DNA of 64,000 nucleotides from Arthrinium phaeospermum (taxonomy: Eukaryota; Ascomycota; Sordariomycetes; Amphisphaeriales; Apiosporaceae). Each line of letters begins with the position of its first letter. Position 1 is the first letter of the stretch. The notes under the pieces are model-generated. The model was not told the origin of the DNA, made no database searches, and saw only the letters and a list, made by a program, of their open reading frames with translations. Shown piece after piece: positions 32,667-46,800 of the stretch. The position numbers were made by a program, and so were the translations under genes. The DNA lies in assembly GCA_006503535.1 (NCBI GenBank), contig QYRS01000012.1, positions 2,208,349 through 2,272,348 on the forward strand, written 5' to 3'.

Positions 32667-33435
32667 GACGATAACAGGCGTCGCGGAGGGCGACATCCAG
32701 CTACTATCGGCCAGGCACCGGCGAATTCTCGTATACCAGCGCTTCAAAAACGCCTGCCACAGTGCAACTGCACCGGCTTGAATGTCGGCTGGAGCAACAC
32801 ACACACCAGCTAGATCCAATCACAGTACCAAACGCCAGTGGTCTCGAAACCACGTTCAACACGACCTAGCCACTCTCATCATGGCTGGAGGGGCTTGAAA
32901 CCGGGATGGTGGGCGGATGGGCGGGCACGACACCAGAGCGCCTTTTCGGGGCGGAAGAGGGATTTCCCGGTCTGAGCCCAGCGCCACAGGAGCCCAGTCT
33001 CATTAACATCTCCGTCAGGGTTTTCCTGGAGTCCCCGCATCCATACATGATCAATATCTTTCGTTCGCAGCACGCAAGGGCTGCACAAGTCCATCCATTC
33101 ATCCACCGTCCCAGAAGGACTGTCTACAAGTTCCTGTACACGTGAGCATGCAGGCATTGGTCCACTCTGCAAGGGCGGGCCGCGCGGGTAAGAATGGGGT
33201 TTCCACAGCATCGCCGCTGAAAACGGGGGCCCCGTAGCCCCCCGCAGCCTTCCTCTCTTAGCCTGCCCTACGGGTCGCGCTGGAGTGCTGCCATCCTCAA
33301 CCGTTGAGTCTGCGAAGACGTCTTTGGCGCACGACAGCATAGTGTATAGATCCGCAATCAATTCTTTTTCCATCCAGCCATGGCGAACACCACATCACAA
33401 GACGGCACCTTCGCCTCTCCATCATTACCACCTCC
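32667..33435. other. Relic-type intergenic sequence
   Basis: This stretch lies between two gene relics. Short overlapping frames on both strands, without domain features. It may include decayed remains of the truncated membrane protein gene, but I cannot show it. Confidence 0.4.
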
Positions 33436-34528
33436 ATGGCGCCAATTGCACCTTTAGACTCTTCCCTCGACGGTTCCCCATCATCACCTTCCCAGCGCAG
33501 CCGGAAACGTCGGACCGTGACACGGGACTCCTTACGCGACACTTCCTCGAGGACAGCACGCTGCATTGTGTATCCGGAACGACCACCACCATCGTTCTGG
33601 GACAACCTCAGCGAGTTACCCTTGGCTCGAGAACGCGACAATGTGGAAACCAGACCCTTTGCTTCATCCTCCAATCGCCCTGTGGCCGGCTACATCACTG
33701 CTCGCCAGCGTCCGAAGCCTGTCGAGGATTGTATCTGAGACGCGACACCGGACGAGTTTAACAACATCAGGCGATTCGTAAGCAGAGGCGGCCCAGATCT
33801 CACGGGCATTCGAGAAGTATGTTGCCCCACTAGTGTCGCTATTGTTTCAATACGACTAACCCTATAAAGCATCGCAGAATAAGTCAACCTACTCGAAAGC
33901 GACCGGACTCCGGAACCGAGGCAGAGCGACTGCATGCGAAGCCACAAGCGCGAGTACAGGCGTGTACAACGCTGCCTTTATACAACATTTGATCGATCAC
34001 CACATCTATCCTCCATTCCACAAGTTCCGTACGAGACGAGCCCATCATCAACGGCCAACATTGCAGAATTGCGGAGGTCAGATCCATGTTGAGTGAGCGA
34101 TTGGCAATTCATCTCTCCTTCTCCGAGAATGATTTCATCCGACTTCAGTACCTGCATGAAGCCGCACGCAAGGAGCAACAGCCTCTGAACCGCATACTCA
34201 ATGTGCTCCGAGCCTCGGAAGATTTGAATACTGCACACATGGCTGTCAAGTCGGGGGCTGTACTGTGTTTGCAGTTGTAGTTGATGCCATCAAGATATAT
34301 ACGACCCATGCTTTAAAACCGAGACCTTTCACAAACCGGCCTCAGTACGTGACCACCCAGGCCAAAGGGTTCCTCATGACTTCCGACGTCTATCAATGTC
34401 GCGCTGCCATTGCTGCCAACCGCATTGCGACCAAATGGGCCGAGTTGCAACGCGACGAGGCAATACAGCTGGCAAATGAGAAGTTCAGCACGCCACCGTC
34501 TGGAGTGCTACCACACACGCGCAAGTAA
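33436..34528 (+). pseudogene. Decayed copy of a DUF7924-like fungal family
   Basis: Pieces in several frames follow the order of a dispersed fungal family. PPPSFWDNLSELPL (about 33580) comes first, then DEFNNIRRFVSRGGPDLTGI (about 33750-33810), then SFSENDFIRLQYLHEAARKE (about 34110-34180), and the C-terminal ALRN-like block ATKWAELQRDEAIQLANEKF (about 34425-34485). Stops and frame changes separate them, and the central third of the family, including most of its catalytic-looking core, is missing. I recognise the family by these motifs from memory; its function is not established. No functional product is expected. The relic lies between the last intact gene and the repeat block, where gene decay is common. 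Confidence 0.5.
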
Positions 34529-34700
34529 GAGTCAGAAAGACTTTTCCTCGAACATGTCTCCCTGACAGGCCTCCAGGAGCCTGAAATGTCGTTTATCCAA
34601 TCACCCAGCCTACCGCTACGATGCAGGCTTTTGGCACGCTACCATGACCCCGAAGCAGCCCAGCTCGCCGTACTTTGGGAAGACCGCCGATGGCGCAACA

Positions 34701-34780
34701 GCACGTGCGCACGAGATCGCAGAGGATGTCCACACCCTACAGAGACTATCTACATCCTCTGCGATCTCGTGCTCACGTGC
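34701..34780. repeat. 29-nt near-perfect inverted repeat (hairpin)
   Basis: The arm 34701-34729 (GCACGTGCGCACGAGATCGC...) and the arm 34752-34780 are reverse complements over 29 nt with one mismatch, separated by a 22-nt loop. An RNA from either strand would fold into a strong stem-loop. No flanking gene explains it. Confidence 0.9.
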
Positions 34781-36230
34781 CGCTATGTGCTGCCTTTGAT
34801 CTCGTCGAGGCGCAGTCAATGGGACCTGAATTATCGTGACTGATGTCATTCGATTGATTGACTCAAACGGTTGCGACATTTCCGTCTCCTGCTGCTGCGG
34901 CTGATGATGCACGTCAATGGGTTTGACCATCCGAAGGCCTGTGTCTCATGCAGACAATGGCTCTACGTTGGCCATCGTAATGCATTACAGAGTGCGACAG
35001 CTGTCAACGTCTCATCACCAAGGCGGTCGACACTGCCTGGCGAAGAGTTGGGCAGTGGCCACGCTGACACCAGTGCTCCGAGACCATTACTGAGACCCCG
35101 ATGGGAACCATACAGTCATTGACGACTATGGTTCTCGATGCGATGCGCTTTCACGAGCCGGCACCGCCTAGGCCTTCCCAGCACAGGATGTCAATGCACA
35201 TGGTATTCATGGGTCCATTCTCCTGGTGGTGAAGAAGAAGCCGAAGGCTTGGGCGAACGCCCTTGAAGACACACGCTATGGCTCTTGGACCCGTCCCGGG
35301 CCCGTCGAGGATGCGACCCATCGGTTGCTGATGGGAACCTCTCGGTTTCCTGCGCAACGGTTGCACGCGCTGCATGGCTGCCCGCTGTAAAACGGATGCC
35401 GTGACGCATCCGGAGCCATGGCTTGATGTTTTGCCATCGCACTCTCCGTTCGTATTGCCCGCGCACTTGACTCCAGTGGTGATCAACTTGGCATGCTGGG
35501 AACAGGCCTTTCGGATTCCACCGGACGATGAGGAGAGGCAACACATGGGTTTACCGGCCTTGTGCATATGGTATGGGACGTCTCTGAGGCCACTTGGTGA
35601 GTGCATGACCTTGGATCAGAGATGGGATAGCCTGCCGTTGCGACCCATCCGTGCCTTTGGATCTGTAGGTCGTCAACGCCAACACTTCCCACCGTCCCAA
35701 GGTCAGCTGTATAGCACTACGTCTCAATGCTGTGCCGCCAGGCCTTGATCGCGTCTTCGTTGAACTGCCCAACGAAGCTTGACGGGACGGCATTGGCAGT
35801 CAAGATGAGCAGCTCATCCCGACGCTGCTTGCGCACAGGATCCCCGACCGGCCGTCGGTTGATCGATTGGTGCTTTGTGTTCATGGAGAGTCCAAGCGTG
35901 GTATGTCTGACGTGCTTGCTACCAAGCTCCTCTGTCGCCAGTTGAGTCCACCTTCCGGTGAACCGAGACAGGCCATGAATGATGCCCGGTGACGTCTCCC
36001 GCCCTCCTCTCTGCTCTCTGCCTTCGCTTGTACTTCCGCGCACCTTCTTCGGCGGCATGTCAACGGGAGTCTCCGAGCCCTCGTGCCCCCGGGCCCGTCT
36101 GCCAAACATCAAGAGTCACCACTGGTACGACGAACGCCAAAGGTCACGACTGAGGACTCGGTCACATCGGGCCGGTCCACATGGTGGTCATGTGCCTCGG
36201 CTGTATCGCGCCGTCGGATCTCGAAGCTCA

Positions 36231-36300
36231 TCTCTCTCTCTCTCTCTCTCTCTCCTTTTCCCCCTTTCCCCCTTTTCTTCTCTCTCTTCTTGCTCTCCCT
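36231..36300. repeat. (TC)n and pyrimidine tract
   Basis: Twelve TC units (36231-36254) run into a nearly pure pyrimidine tract of C and T runs. A simple repeat. Confidence 0.9.
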
Positions 36301-37084
36301 TGAACCCTGCATGCCAGTTGACCATTGCGGTTGCTGGTGTGAGTGGTGCCTACGGAGAAGCGAGGTCAGGGCTCGTCATCATCCACAAGACATTGGTCCA
36401 GACGTGGGAGCGGTTCTCGGTCCTGTCGCAGCGCCCTCAGCCTCCTTGGTGATCTGGACCTTGGCGAGGGTAGCCGCAGTCTACTGCCCCCCCTGCCGCC
36501 CGCTCTGCCGCCCGCCCTGCTGTCCGGCCAGTCACTCCACGGCATGTTGCTCCCCTGCCCGATGACAGGTCCGCGCGCCGGGCCACGTCTCAAGCTGGCG
36601 ACTGATGGTAGATGTGAGTTCGTCACTCTGAGCCAGCAGTCCGTTGATGGCGGAGCCTTCCTGCACCATTCGTTCGTTGCTTGTGGTCGGCGGCCGGGCG
36701 CAGTCGGCGTCCGCCTGACCGGCTCAGTGCCGCACGCAGGTTGATCCAGAGAACCCGTTCCATCGTGACGTCGTCTTCGAACAGAAGTACCCTGTGCAGA
36801 CGGAGTAGATGTGGTTGGCGTCGAACCCCTGCGTTCACGGTCTTGTGGTATCCTGGCCGCACACTACGCTGCACAAGGCCGTCATCCCAACGACAAAGGC
36901 CTCGTGTACCTCGGTGTCGCCGTGTCGCGTACGGCGTGGGCGGCGCCGTGCACATGTACGACCTAGCAGCCACCTATCTCGAGGCGCTCGACGGGGACGC
37001 GAGACAGCTGTGGGCAGTCGATCCCTTCGTGCGCCTAGTACCTCGAGAACGACTCGCTCAGGCTCCCTCGTCGCTCGATAACGG

Positions 37085-37830
37085 TCGGGGAGTGGCGTGC
37101 CGCTACAGGGTAGCCGCGGTTGGACTTGGTCAATTTCCGGACCTGGTCGAACGGGCTGGCCGGGCGCGGCTACAGGGTAGCTACCCTGTACCGGCCGGTG
37201 GACTTGGACGTGTGCGGTGCGGCGGCGCTACAGGGTAAGCTCCGGGGCAGCGGGTTGGCTGATATATTGCGGCTACAGGGTAGGTCCAGGGTAACTTGGT
37301 ACGATCCGGTGTGCGGTATGGCTACAGGGTAGCTACAGGGTAACACCGAGGGACTTGGTAAAAATCAGGACGTGTCTGCTGCCGACCGGCTATAGGGTAG
37401 CTACCTTATAACGACTTTCGGGGGTTAGTATCGTTGTAACTACTAGCCGTAGGGGCACGCGGGGCCGCTAATTCGACCTCTCGCCGCGCGCCTGGTAGGA
37501 GAAGGGCGTCGGTTTAACCGGGGAGAGCTCGTTTCGTTTACGTTTTCGGGAGGTATAGCGGAGTAGTCGATAGGGTTACCTTATAGCGGTACCTTATAGT
37601 AATTACCCTGTAGCGAGGGTATAAGATGGTATCTTAGGCGAAAGAGGTGCGCGGGCGTGGGATGGTAAATATCGAGTTGTGGTGGCTCCCCTAGCGGTTA
37701 ATACACACGTAGGCTTACTTTCGAAGGTGGTCTTTTTATTAATATACTTACGAGTGCGTATAGCTATAGGGTAATTACCTTATAATAAGGTTAAAGGATA
37801 AATATCTCTTTAGCCGGGTAATGTAGCGCT
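37085..37830. repeat. Lightly mutated end of the large repeat unit
   Basis: This stretch aligns by eye, base for base with C-to-T and G-to-A changes, to the heavily mutated 47.86-48.64 kb and to 59.9-60.53 kb. For example GGGCGCGGCTACAGGGTAGC here matches GGCGCGGTTATAAAGTAATT near 47935. It keeps CpA and TpG. It contains seven copies of CTACAGGGTA within 240 bp (37103, 37170, 37228, 37273, 37322, 37333, plus an inverted one at 37181). It is therefore the last 0.75 kb of another unit left of copy A. Confidence 0.75.
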
Positions 37831-40800
37831 ATTCGGAAACTGTTACGTAAGTCGCCATCTCGCGCTTTATATAATAAGCACCTCGGGAGAGCTTAAAACG
37901 CCCGTTTCGCGTTTTATAAATTTATTAATTAAAATCTAAAAATACCGAATCTGGATCCGGGCATTTAGGGGTATCGGGGCGTAGCTTAACCGGCGTATCC
38001 TAAGGCGGCGAGTCGGTTACCGTCGCGCTTATACCGCTAGCGAGCCTACTTGTAAAGCCACGCGCGGTTATATATCGTAGTTACCTTATAGCTACCTTAT
38101 AGGTTACTTTAGAACTACCTTAGAGCTACCCTGAAGCTTACCTTATAGTATAGGGTAGCGCGTTTCCATCGACGATTGCGGGCGCTGTAAGGCCGTAGCG
38201 GCATCACGGACGGGACCGGGGAAATCGCCCGATTTTTATACGTTAAATTAAATTAATTTTGACCTCGTACAGCTTTTAAATCACCGGGAAATATATAATT
38301 TATTTTAAATTTATTTTTTTTATATAAAATTTTTTTTTAAAAATTATATTTAAAATATAAAACCTTTTAAATTAGGTTTTAAACTCGATTTAAGTTATAA
38401 AATATATATAAGAATTAAATTAGCCGCTCGCGAAGGTATTATTAATATATTTATTATAAAACGGCCGTTTAAAAAGCTGTCGCGACCCTTACGCGAGTTT
38501 AGAAAAGGGCCCGTTAATCGATATAAAATAAATTAAAAAAAATTTAATAAAATCGTTAAATAAATTATTGTTTTTTTAAAAAAATAAATTTTTTTAAAAA
38601 AGTATAAAATAATTAAAATTTCTAAGTTAATAAATATTTAAAGTATATATTTCGCGCGTTTATTTTATAATATATTTAATAATAATCGATTAATAGATAT
38701 AAATATTATAAATATAAAATATTAAATTTATAATTATAAAATAATTAATAATTAAAATTAAAAGTTTATTAAGCGAATAGTATCGTTATAAAATAAATAT
38801 AAAATAATAATTATAAAATTTAAATATAATATATAAATATAAATATAAAATAATTTATATATTTAAATATATTTTAATAAAATTAATAACGAAGGGTATA
38901 TATTAATAGGATAAAAAAAGAATAAAGAGCTAAAAATATTAAGCGAGGGTTTTATACGGGCGCTAATTTAAAAAATTCGAATTAAAATATCTAAATAGGT
39001 AAACGGGCGGTTATTTTAAAATAGGCGGGTAATTTTTAAAATAAAATAATAAAATCGATTAAAAATAAATTAAAATTCTTTTATAATTATAAAATAAATT
39101 TTAAAATAAATTATAAAATAATTACTTTATAATAATAATTTATTTTTAAAAATCGCGCGTTTATAATTGGCGAAAGTATTTATATATACGCTTTATAAAT
39201 ATAAAAGGTTTATAAATATCGAAAATACGTTTCTATATTTATATATACTTTTTTATTATTATTATATATTAAATTTAATAATCGAAAAATTATTTTATAA
39301 TTATTTTATAATTATTTTATAATAATTTATTCTTATCGCCGAAACGCGGCGATAACGAAGCTAATGGGTATTGTATAAATACCGGCCAACGCTTTTATAT
39401 TATAATTATTAAATAAATTACTTAAAAAAATAATTATTTTTAAAAAAATAAAAATATTTATAAAAATATTTTAAAACGAAATTTAAATAAATAAATTAAA
39501 TCGAAAATATATAATATATTTAATTAAATTTAATTAAAAATATATTTTTTAAAAATCGGAAATATATTAACAATTTTTCGATATAAATCGATAAAATAAT
39601 ACCGCGTAAATATATAATATATTTCTTTTTCTTTTTTAATTTAATAAACTTTTTATATTTTTAACGTTTAATTTTTATAATTATTTTATAATTATTTTAT
39701 AAATAGTAATAATAATAAACCCGAAAAACGTTTTAAATATTCGGATACGATTTACGCGGCCGAATATATTATACGATATATTTTTATACCTTTTTTTATT
39801 TAAAATATAATTAAAAATATTTTAATATATAATTTAGTTTAATTATTTTATAATATCGTTTAAATTTAATCGATAAAATATATTTTATATATTTAACCGG
39901 ATATATTTAATATTAAATAATTATTTATATATTAAAAATATTATTTTAAAATTATTTTAAAATTATTTTATAAATTATTTTATAAATTATTTTATAAATT
40001 ATTTTATAAATTATTTTATAATTACTTTATAACGAATATTATTTTTCGTCGTATATTATAAATAATAACGGCGATATACGTTTTAAACGTTTAAACGCGG
40101 CTTATATAGCCGAATATATTATACGGTATATTTTTATACTTTTTCGTTATTAAAATATAATTAAAAATATTTTAATATATAATTTAATTCGATTATTTTA
40201 TAACGCCGCTTAAATTTAATTAATATATTTTATAAAAATAAAATATATAAATATATTTATATAAAATAATTATTTAAATATAAAAAGTATTATTTTAAAA
40301 TTATTTTATAAATTATTCGATAATTATTTTAAAATACGGGTTTCGAAAAAAAATAACGGTTATAAAAAGTTTTTAACGGTAACGAAATTATTTATATTTA
40401 ATACGTTTCGTTTATAATTATTTGCCGAATATATTATTATTATTTTATATTTCGTTATCGTTAATACGTAATTAATTTTATTTACGAAAAAAATTATTTT
40501 ATAATTATTTTATAATTTATCCGGTAATTATTTTATAATATAAAATAACGGGGATAAAATCGATAATAACGAAACTTATAAATTATAAATAATAATAAAT
40601 TTAATATTAATAAAAAATTTATAAGGAAACATATAAAATAATATCGGCGTCGTCGCGATATAAAGTTTAAATTTTGAATTATTAAAATAAATATTTTAAT
40701 ACGCTTTAAAATAAATTTATAAAAATTATAAAAACCGAAAACAATTAAATATAAAAAAATAATATAAATTTAAAAATAATTTATATAAAAAATAAATTCC

Positions 40801-43800
40801 GATTTATTTTTTTTATATAAATTTTTTTTCGGAAATTATTTTTATAATATAAAACCTTTTAAATTAAGTTTTAAACCCGATTTAAATTATAAAATATATA
40901 AAAAAATAAAAAATATAAATAAAATAAATAATTATAACGCTTAAATTTTTATTTTTTTTAATTATTTTATATTTAATTATTTTTTATTATATATTTTTTT
41001 TTTTAAATATAATAATTAATAACTTTTTTAAATAATATATAAATAATTATATTTAAAATAAATAATAAATTTTTAAATAATTTTTTATATTAAAAGTTAT
41101 TTAATCGATTTTATAAATAATTAGCTATTAATTAAACTTATTTATTAAATATTAAGAGATATTAAATTAGCCGTTATTTTATAACGGTTAACCGAAATTT
41201 CTTTTTAAAGCTTATAAATTATATTTAAATATTAAAAAATATTTAAAATATAATAAACCGACGCTTTAAAGAAATTAAAAAGGAAAAGTAAAAGTTTTAA
41301 TTTAAAAATTTAATTTTTTTAAGGGTTTATTTACGGCGTAAATTAACGATTAAAGCTTTTAATAATATTTATATTTCGATATATAATTAATAATTAAATA
41401 TTTTTTATAATACTTTTAAGTATTATATAAATTATTCCCGATATATAATAATTACTTAATTAATTTTATTAATAGTTATATATTTATTTTAAAAATTAAA
41501 TTATATATTTAAATATAAATAATTATATAACGAAATTATAAATAATTTATTAAATTAATTATTATTTATTTAATAATATTTTATTATTTAAATAATTATA
41601 ATAATTTTAAAATTAATATATATTTAAAATCTTAATTTACGAAAAAATATATTTATTAAATTAAAAATTAATACTTTTTAAAATTCTTTAATAATTTATA
41701 ATAATTTTTTAAATTATATAATTTTATATCGGCGATAATTTATTTAAATTTTTACTTTATTAATTTTTAATAATAAAGTTTTAATTTATTATAATAATAA
41801 TAAATAACGAAGGGTTAAAGTTTAATTTTAAAAAAAGAATTTAAAAAATAATTATTATATTTAAAAAAAATAATAAGTATATAAATTATTTAATCTCGAT
41901 TTAAAAAGATAATAATAATAAATATTAATATAAAACTTTTTTAAATTTTATAATTAAAATAAATATAATTTAAATCTTTTAATAAAAAATAATTAAAAGA
42001 TAAATTTAATATTAATAACCGCGATAATTTTAATTTTAATAATATATATTAAAATTATTATAATTAAAAAATTTATAATTAAATTTTAAATTTAATTAAT
42101 TGGTTTACTTTATTACGTATATTAATTCGGCCGGGCTTTTTTTTTTTAAAAATTATATATTTTTTATTAAATATATTAAAAAATTAAAATTTTTATTATA
42201 AAAAAATTAAAATATTTAAAATAAGTTTATATTCGAATATATTAATATAAAATAATAAAATAAAATATATAATTTTATTTTATTAATTTTTAAAATCGTT
42301 ATAATAATTAATAGGAATAATTAAAAATATTAATATTTATTATTAAAGATAAAATTTTTAAATTTATAAAAAATTAATTATTATAAAAATATTTATTAAA
42401 AATATTTTTATTAATTAAAAATAAAAATTAAAGAATTAAAAATAATTAAATATCGTTATAATTTTAATTATAAATTATATCGATTAAAAATTAAATAATA
42501 TTATTATTTAATTTATTCGGTATTTTATAAAAAATTAAAGTTTTTAAGTTTTAAAAGGAATATAATTATAAGGTTAAAATTTAAAAAAATTAACGGAAAA
42601 ATATTATTAAAGGTAAAGTTTATAACTTAATTTAATTTAATATAAAAAAATTTATTAAATTTAAATATAATAAAGATTAATAAATTAAGAATTTTTTTTT
42701 AATTTTATAAATAATAATATATAATCGTTTTTAATTAATAAAATAATTTATTTATTTAATTATAATAACGAACGAGATCGTAATTTATTAAATAATTTAT
42801 ATTATTTTAATAATACGTTAATTTTTTAAAAGAATTATTTATTTAAACGAATAAAAGTTCGCGGTAATAATAAATTTATAATACTTTTAAATATTTTAAA
42901 TTATATATACGTTATATTAACGAAATTAACGAGTATTTTTTAATAAAAATATTTAAATAATTTTATTAAACTTTATTATATTAAAAATAAAATATTATAA
43001 TTATTATTTTTTAATAAAAAATTTTTAATAAACGTAAATTATTAATTTATATTAATTATATTTTTATTTTTTATATATCGTTTATTATTATTACTAATTA
43101 AATAATTTAATAAAGCTTTAAAATTTATTAAAAAAGGTTAATAACGATTATTTTTAATAGAAAACTTATTTAAATTCGGTTATTTAAAAAAAATAAAAAT
43201 CGTAATAAAATTTCCGTTAATAAATTAATAAAAGAATTATTATAAAATTATATAATTTTTATATTATTTATTAATTTATTAATTATACTTCGACGTAAAT
43301 TACGTATAAAAATAAGTTAAGTATTACCCTATAACCTACCTTATAAATTACCCGGTAATTATTTTATAAACTACCCTATAACATACCTTATACTACTCCT
43401 ACATAACTTACTAATAAATATAAAATTCTTATTTTATTATATTTTTTAAGTATATTATTTTAATAATTAAAACTTTTAATAATAAATCTTTTAATTTTAA
43501 TATTAATAAAAAACGTAATAAAATATAATAAATAATATAAATTATAAAATTTAATAAATTATTAAATTTTTAAATATATATTATACTTAATATTTTAATA
43601 AATATATTTATTTAAATATTATTTTAACTTTTAAATTTAATTTAATATTAAAAATTTATTATATTATAATTCTTTAAAAATAATAATAGAGCGATAATTA
43701 TCCTTTAAACGTAATAAATTTATTTCTTATTTCTATAAAACTTTATCTTTTTATTATAAAACCCTTAATTTTTTAATAATTAATTTTAAATTAAATAAAA

Positions 43801-46800
43801 ATATTTATTAAATTTAAATATATTAATAAACAAAAGAAAAGAAATTAATAAAAATTCCTTTAATAACAACGAATAAAACAGGAATAATTTAAATTTAAAA
43901 TTTAATTTTTAAGTTTAAATTATAATTTATAAAAAATGTTTTTAATACGATGCTTTTTAAATTCCTTAAAATAAGACACTTTAAAAAATAAAAGCTTTAT
44001 ACGATTAAATATTAAATTTATATAAAATTCTTTCAATAAATCAAATAATTTAAAAATACTATTTAAAATAAAAAATATATTTTTTTAAAATTAAATATTA
44101 ATTAAAAATCGATAACATATAAATAAAATAATTAAAAAATAAAAAATATTTTAAAAAAAAGATTAAATAATATATAAAATTATTAAAAAAAAAGGATTTA
44201 TAATTAAACTTTTTTTAAAGGGATTATTTAATATTTTTATCGATATATTTCCTTTAATTAAAATTAATATCGGTTTTTATCAAAAAATAAAAGCTTTAAA
44301 AATATAATTTTTTCCAAAAAATATTATAATTTATTATATAATACCTTAACGGGAACCGATGTTTACGTATTATAAAAATATTAATATAATAATTATTAAT
44401 TATTTATTTTAAAATATAAATTAAAAAATTAAATATTTATATAAATATTTAAGTATTAAATTTTTATATATAATAAAATAAATAAAAATAAAAACTTTTC
44501 AAGGTATATTATTAATTAATTTTAATATCTTTAAATAAATTTAAATAAAAATATTAATATTCGAACTTAAAAAATAATAAATTATATATAAATAAAATAA
44601 AGCTAAAAGAAATTTTAATAAAAACTTATAATAGTTTTAATATATAAATCGATCGTTAAATCTATATATAAAAACGAAAAACTAATCGAATTATTTAATA
44701 ATTAATTACCGCCGAAATTTCCTTTAAAATAATAATATTATATTTAATTTTATAAAATAAAATAAATAATTAAAAATTCGAAGGCGTTATATTACTTTTA
44801 TTTATTTTTAAACTTTAAATATATAAAAAGCCCTTATTACTTAATTAAATATAAATATTTAAATATATTAATATTAATAAGTTATTTTTAATAAATAAAA
44901 TTAACGATACGAAATAAACCGAATATAAAATTAAAATATTAAAATAAACGCTTATTAAATATTATAAAAAATATTAATATATTTTAATAATAAAACAGTA
45001 ACTATAAAAATCGGAATTTATTAAAAATTATATAATAACTTATTTATCGAATATATTAATTTTAAAAATAAATAGCGTTTAAATATCTTATTTATACCTT
45101 ACTTTTAAAATAAAAATAATACTTTAAAAAATAAACGGTTATAAAAATTAATAACGAAATTTAAAGTATAAACCCGAATTAAACGACTTTTAATATAAAT
45201 TTTAATAATAATAATAAATATTTTAATAAAAATTTAAAAAATCGAAATAAAAAAAAGTTTTATATAAATAATAATTAAATATAAATTAATCGATTTTAAA
45301 TTATAAAGAAATTTTATTTTAAAATACGTATTTATACGTTATATAATGAAAAAGAAATTAATTAATATTTTAGCGCTTAAATTAAAATTTTATACGATAA
45401 TATAATTAAAAATAAAAACAATAACGAGGGTTTTAAATAAAATTCTTTTTTTTTTAATAATTTATTACTTTAAAATCGATTTATTTAGAATTAAAGTTTA
45501 ATAATTAAAAAAACTTAATATTATTATTAAATTTAATACGCCTTTAATATCCTTTAAAAATCTATTAAAAGAAATAATTTTTTAAATAAATCGTATTTAT
45601 AACTATAATAAATCTTTAAAATAAATAACTTTTAATTAATAAAATAATATAAATAAAAAAAATCGACAAAATAAATCCGTAATTTTAGGAAAAAGATTAA
45701 CTTTAAAAATTAAATATATTAAACTTTTATTAAACGGTTCGAAAATAAATCGCTATTAATCGAGTAATCGGCCGGCGGCTTTTAATACTTAAATTTTAAC
45801 GGTTTTAATAAACTTCGACCGTTTAGCGTACGTTTAATAATTAATTTAAAATTAATATAAATAAAAAGAATTTAATTATTTAATTAAAATATAATATTAT
45901 AATAATTAAAAAATAATATTAATATAATAATTTCTATTTAATACTTTAAATATTAAAATAAAATAATTTAAATAAACGTAAATAAATAATAAAAATAATT
46001 ATAATTTAAACTTTTTAAAAATTATAAAAAAGTTTTTAAAGGTTTTAATAACGATTATAAAACCGTTATAATATTATTAAATTATAAAAACTTTTTAAAA
46101 TTTTAAATTATCGCGGTTTTTTATAAAATAAAGCGTTAATATCGAATATAATAATTTAGAAATAATAAAAATATTTAAAAAATATATTAATAAATAATTT
46201 ATAATTAATTTTATATTATAATTATTTTATAAACTATTTTATAATTTACCCGATAATTTACTTTATAATAAAGGTAATTTAATAATTAAATAATAATAAA
46301 TCGGCGTTAAGAGCCGGCTTAAAATATAATTTATTATTTATATAAAATTATAAATTATTAAAAATTTTTAAAGTAATTAAATACCTTATTATTTAATTAA
46401 TAACATATATAAATAAATTAATAAAATTCTTATTATTCTTATTTATTATTTAACGAAATTATAATTAAAAAAATAAGTTTAATAAAATTAATAAAGAAAA
46501 AAAACCTTATTAAATTTAATTTTAATTTAATATTATAAAAAAATATAAAAAGTATAAAATAAATAAAAGTTTCGGCGTTAATAAAATATTACTATTTTTA
46601 TTATTTTTTTATTTATTTAATAAAACGGGAATAGATTTTATTTAATTTTTAATTTTAAAATCTTTCGCGGGCCGACCTAAATTAAAAATATTATTAAATA
46701 AAGAATTTAATTAAAGTAATATATTTATTAAATTATAATATAAATATTTTAAAAAGGGTTTATAAAAAATAAAAATTTTTAATAAAATAAAAAGGTAAAA

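Larger units (their letters stand above)
34529..37084. other. Relic-rich region next to the repeat block
   Basis: No intact gene. On the minus strand, 35717-36112 reads through a protein-like stretch (AVPSSFVGQFNEDAIKAWRH), and after a stop and frame change a similar-looking stretch (LGRWEVLALTTYRSK) continues to about 35551, suggesting a decayed gene of unknown family. On the plus strand 35374-35748 is also open (GLPALCIWYGTSLRPLGECM) without a recognisable domain. A frame at 36681-37238 ends inside the repeat. Contains the hairpin and the CT tract listed separately. Confidence 0.4.

Noticed and set aside
36681..37238. 185-codon frame running from relic sequence into the repeat
   Set aside because: It crosses the boundary of the repeat unit and has no domain; it is most likely chance openness in GC-rich sequence.
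37085..38250. Telomeric or subtelomeric identity based on GGGTA motifs
   Set aside because: The motif is CTACAGGGTA, not TTAGGG, and no telomere array is in the window; chromosome position is unknown.
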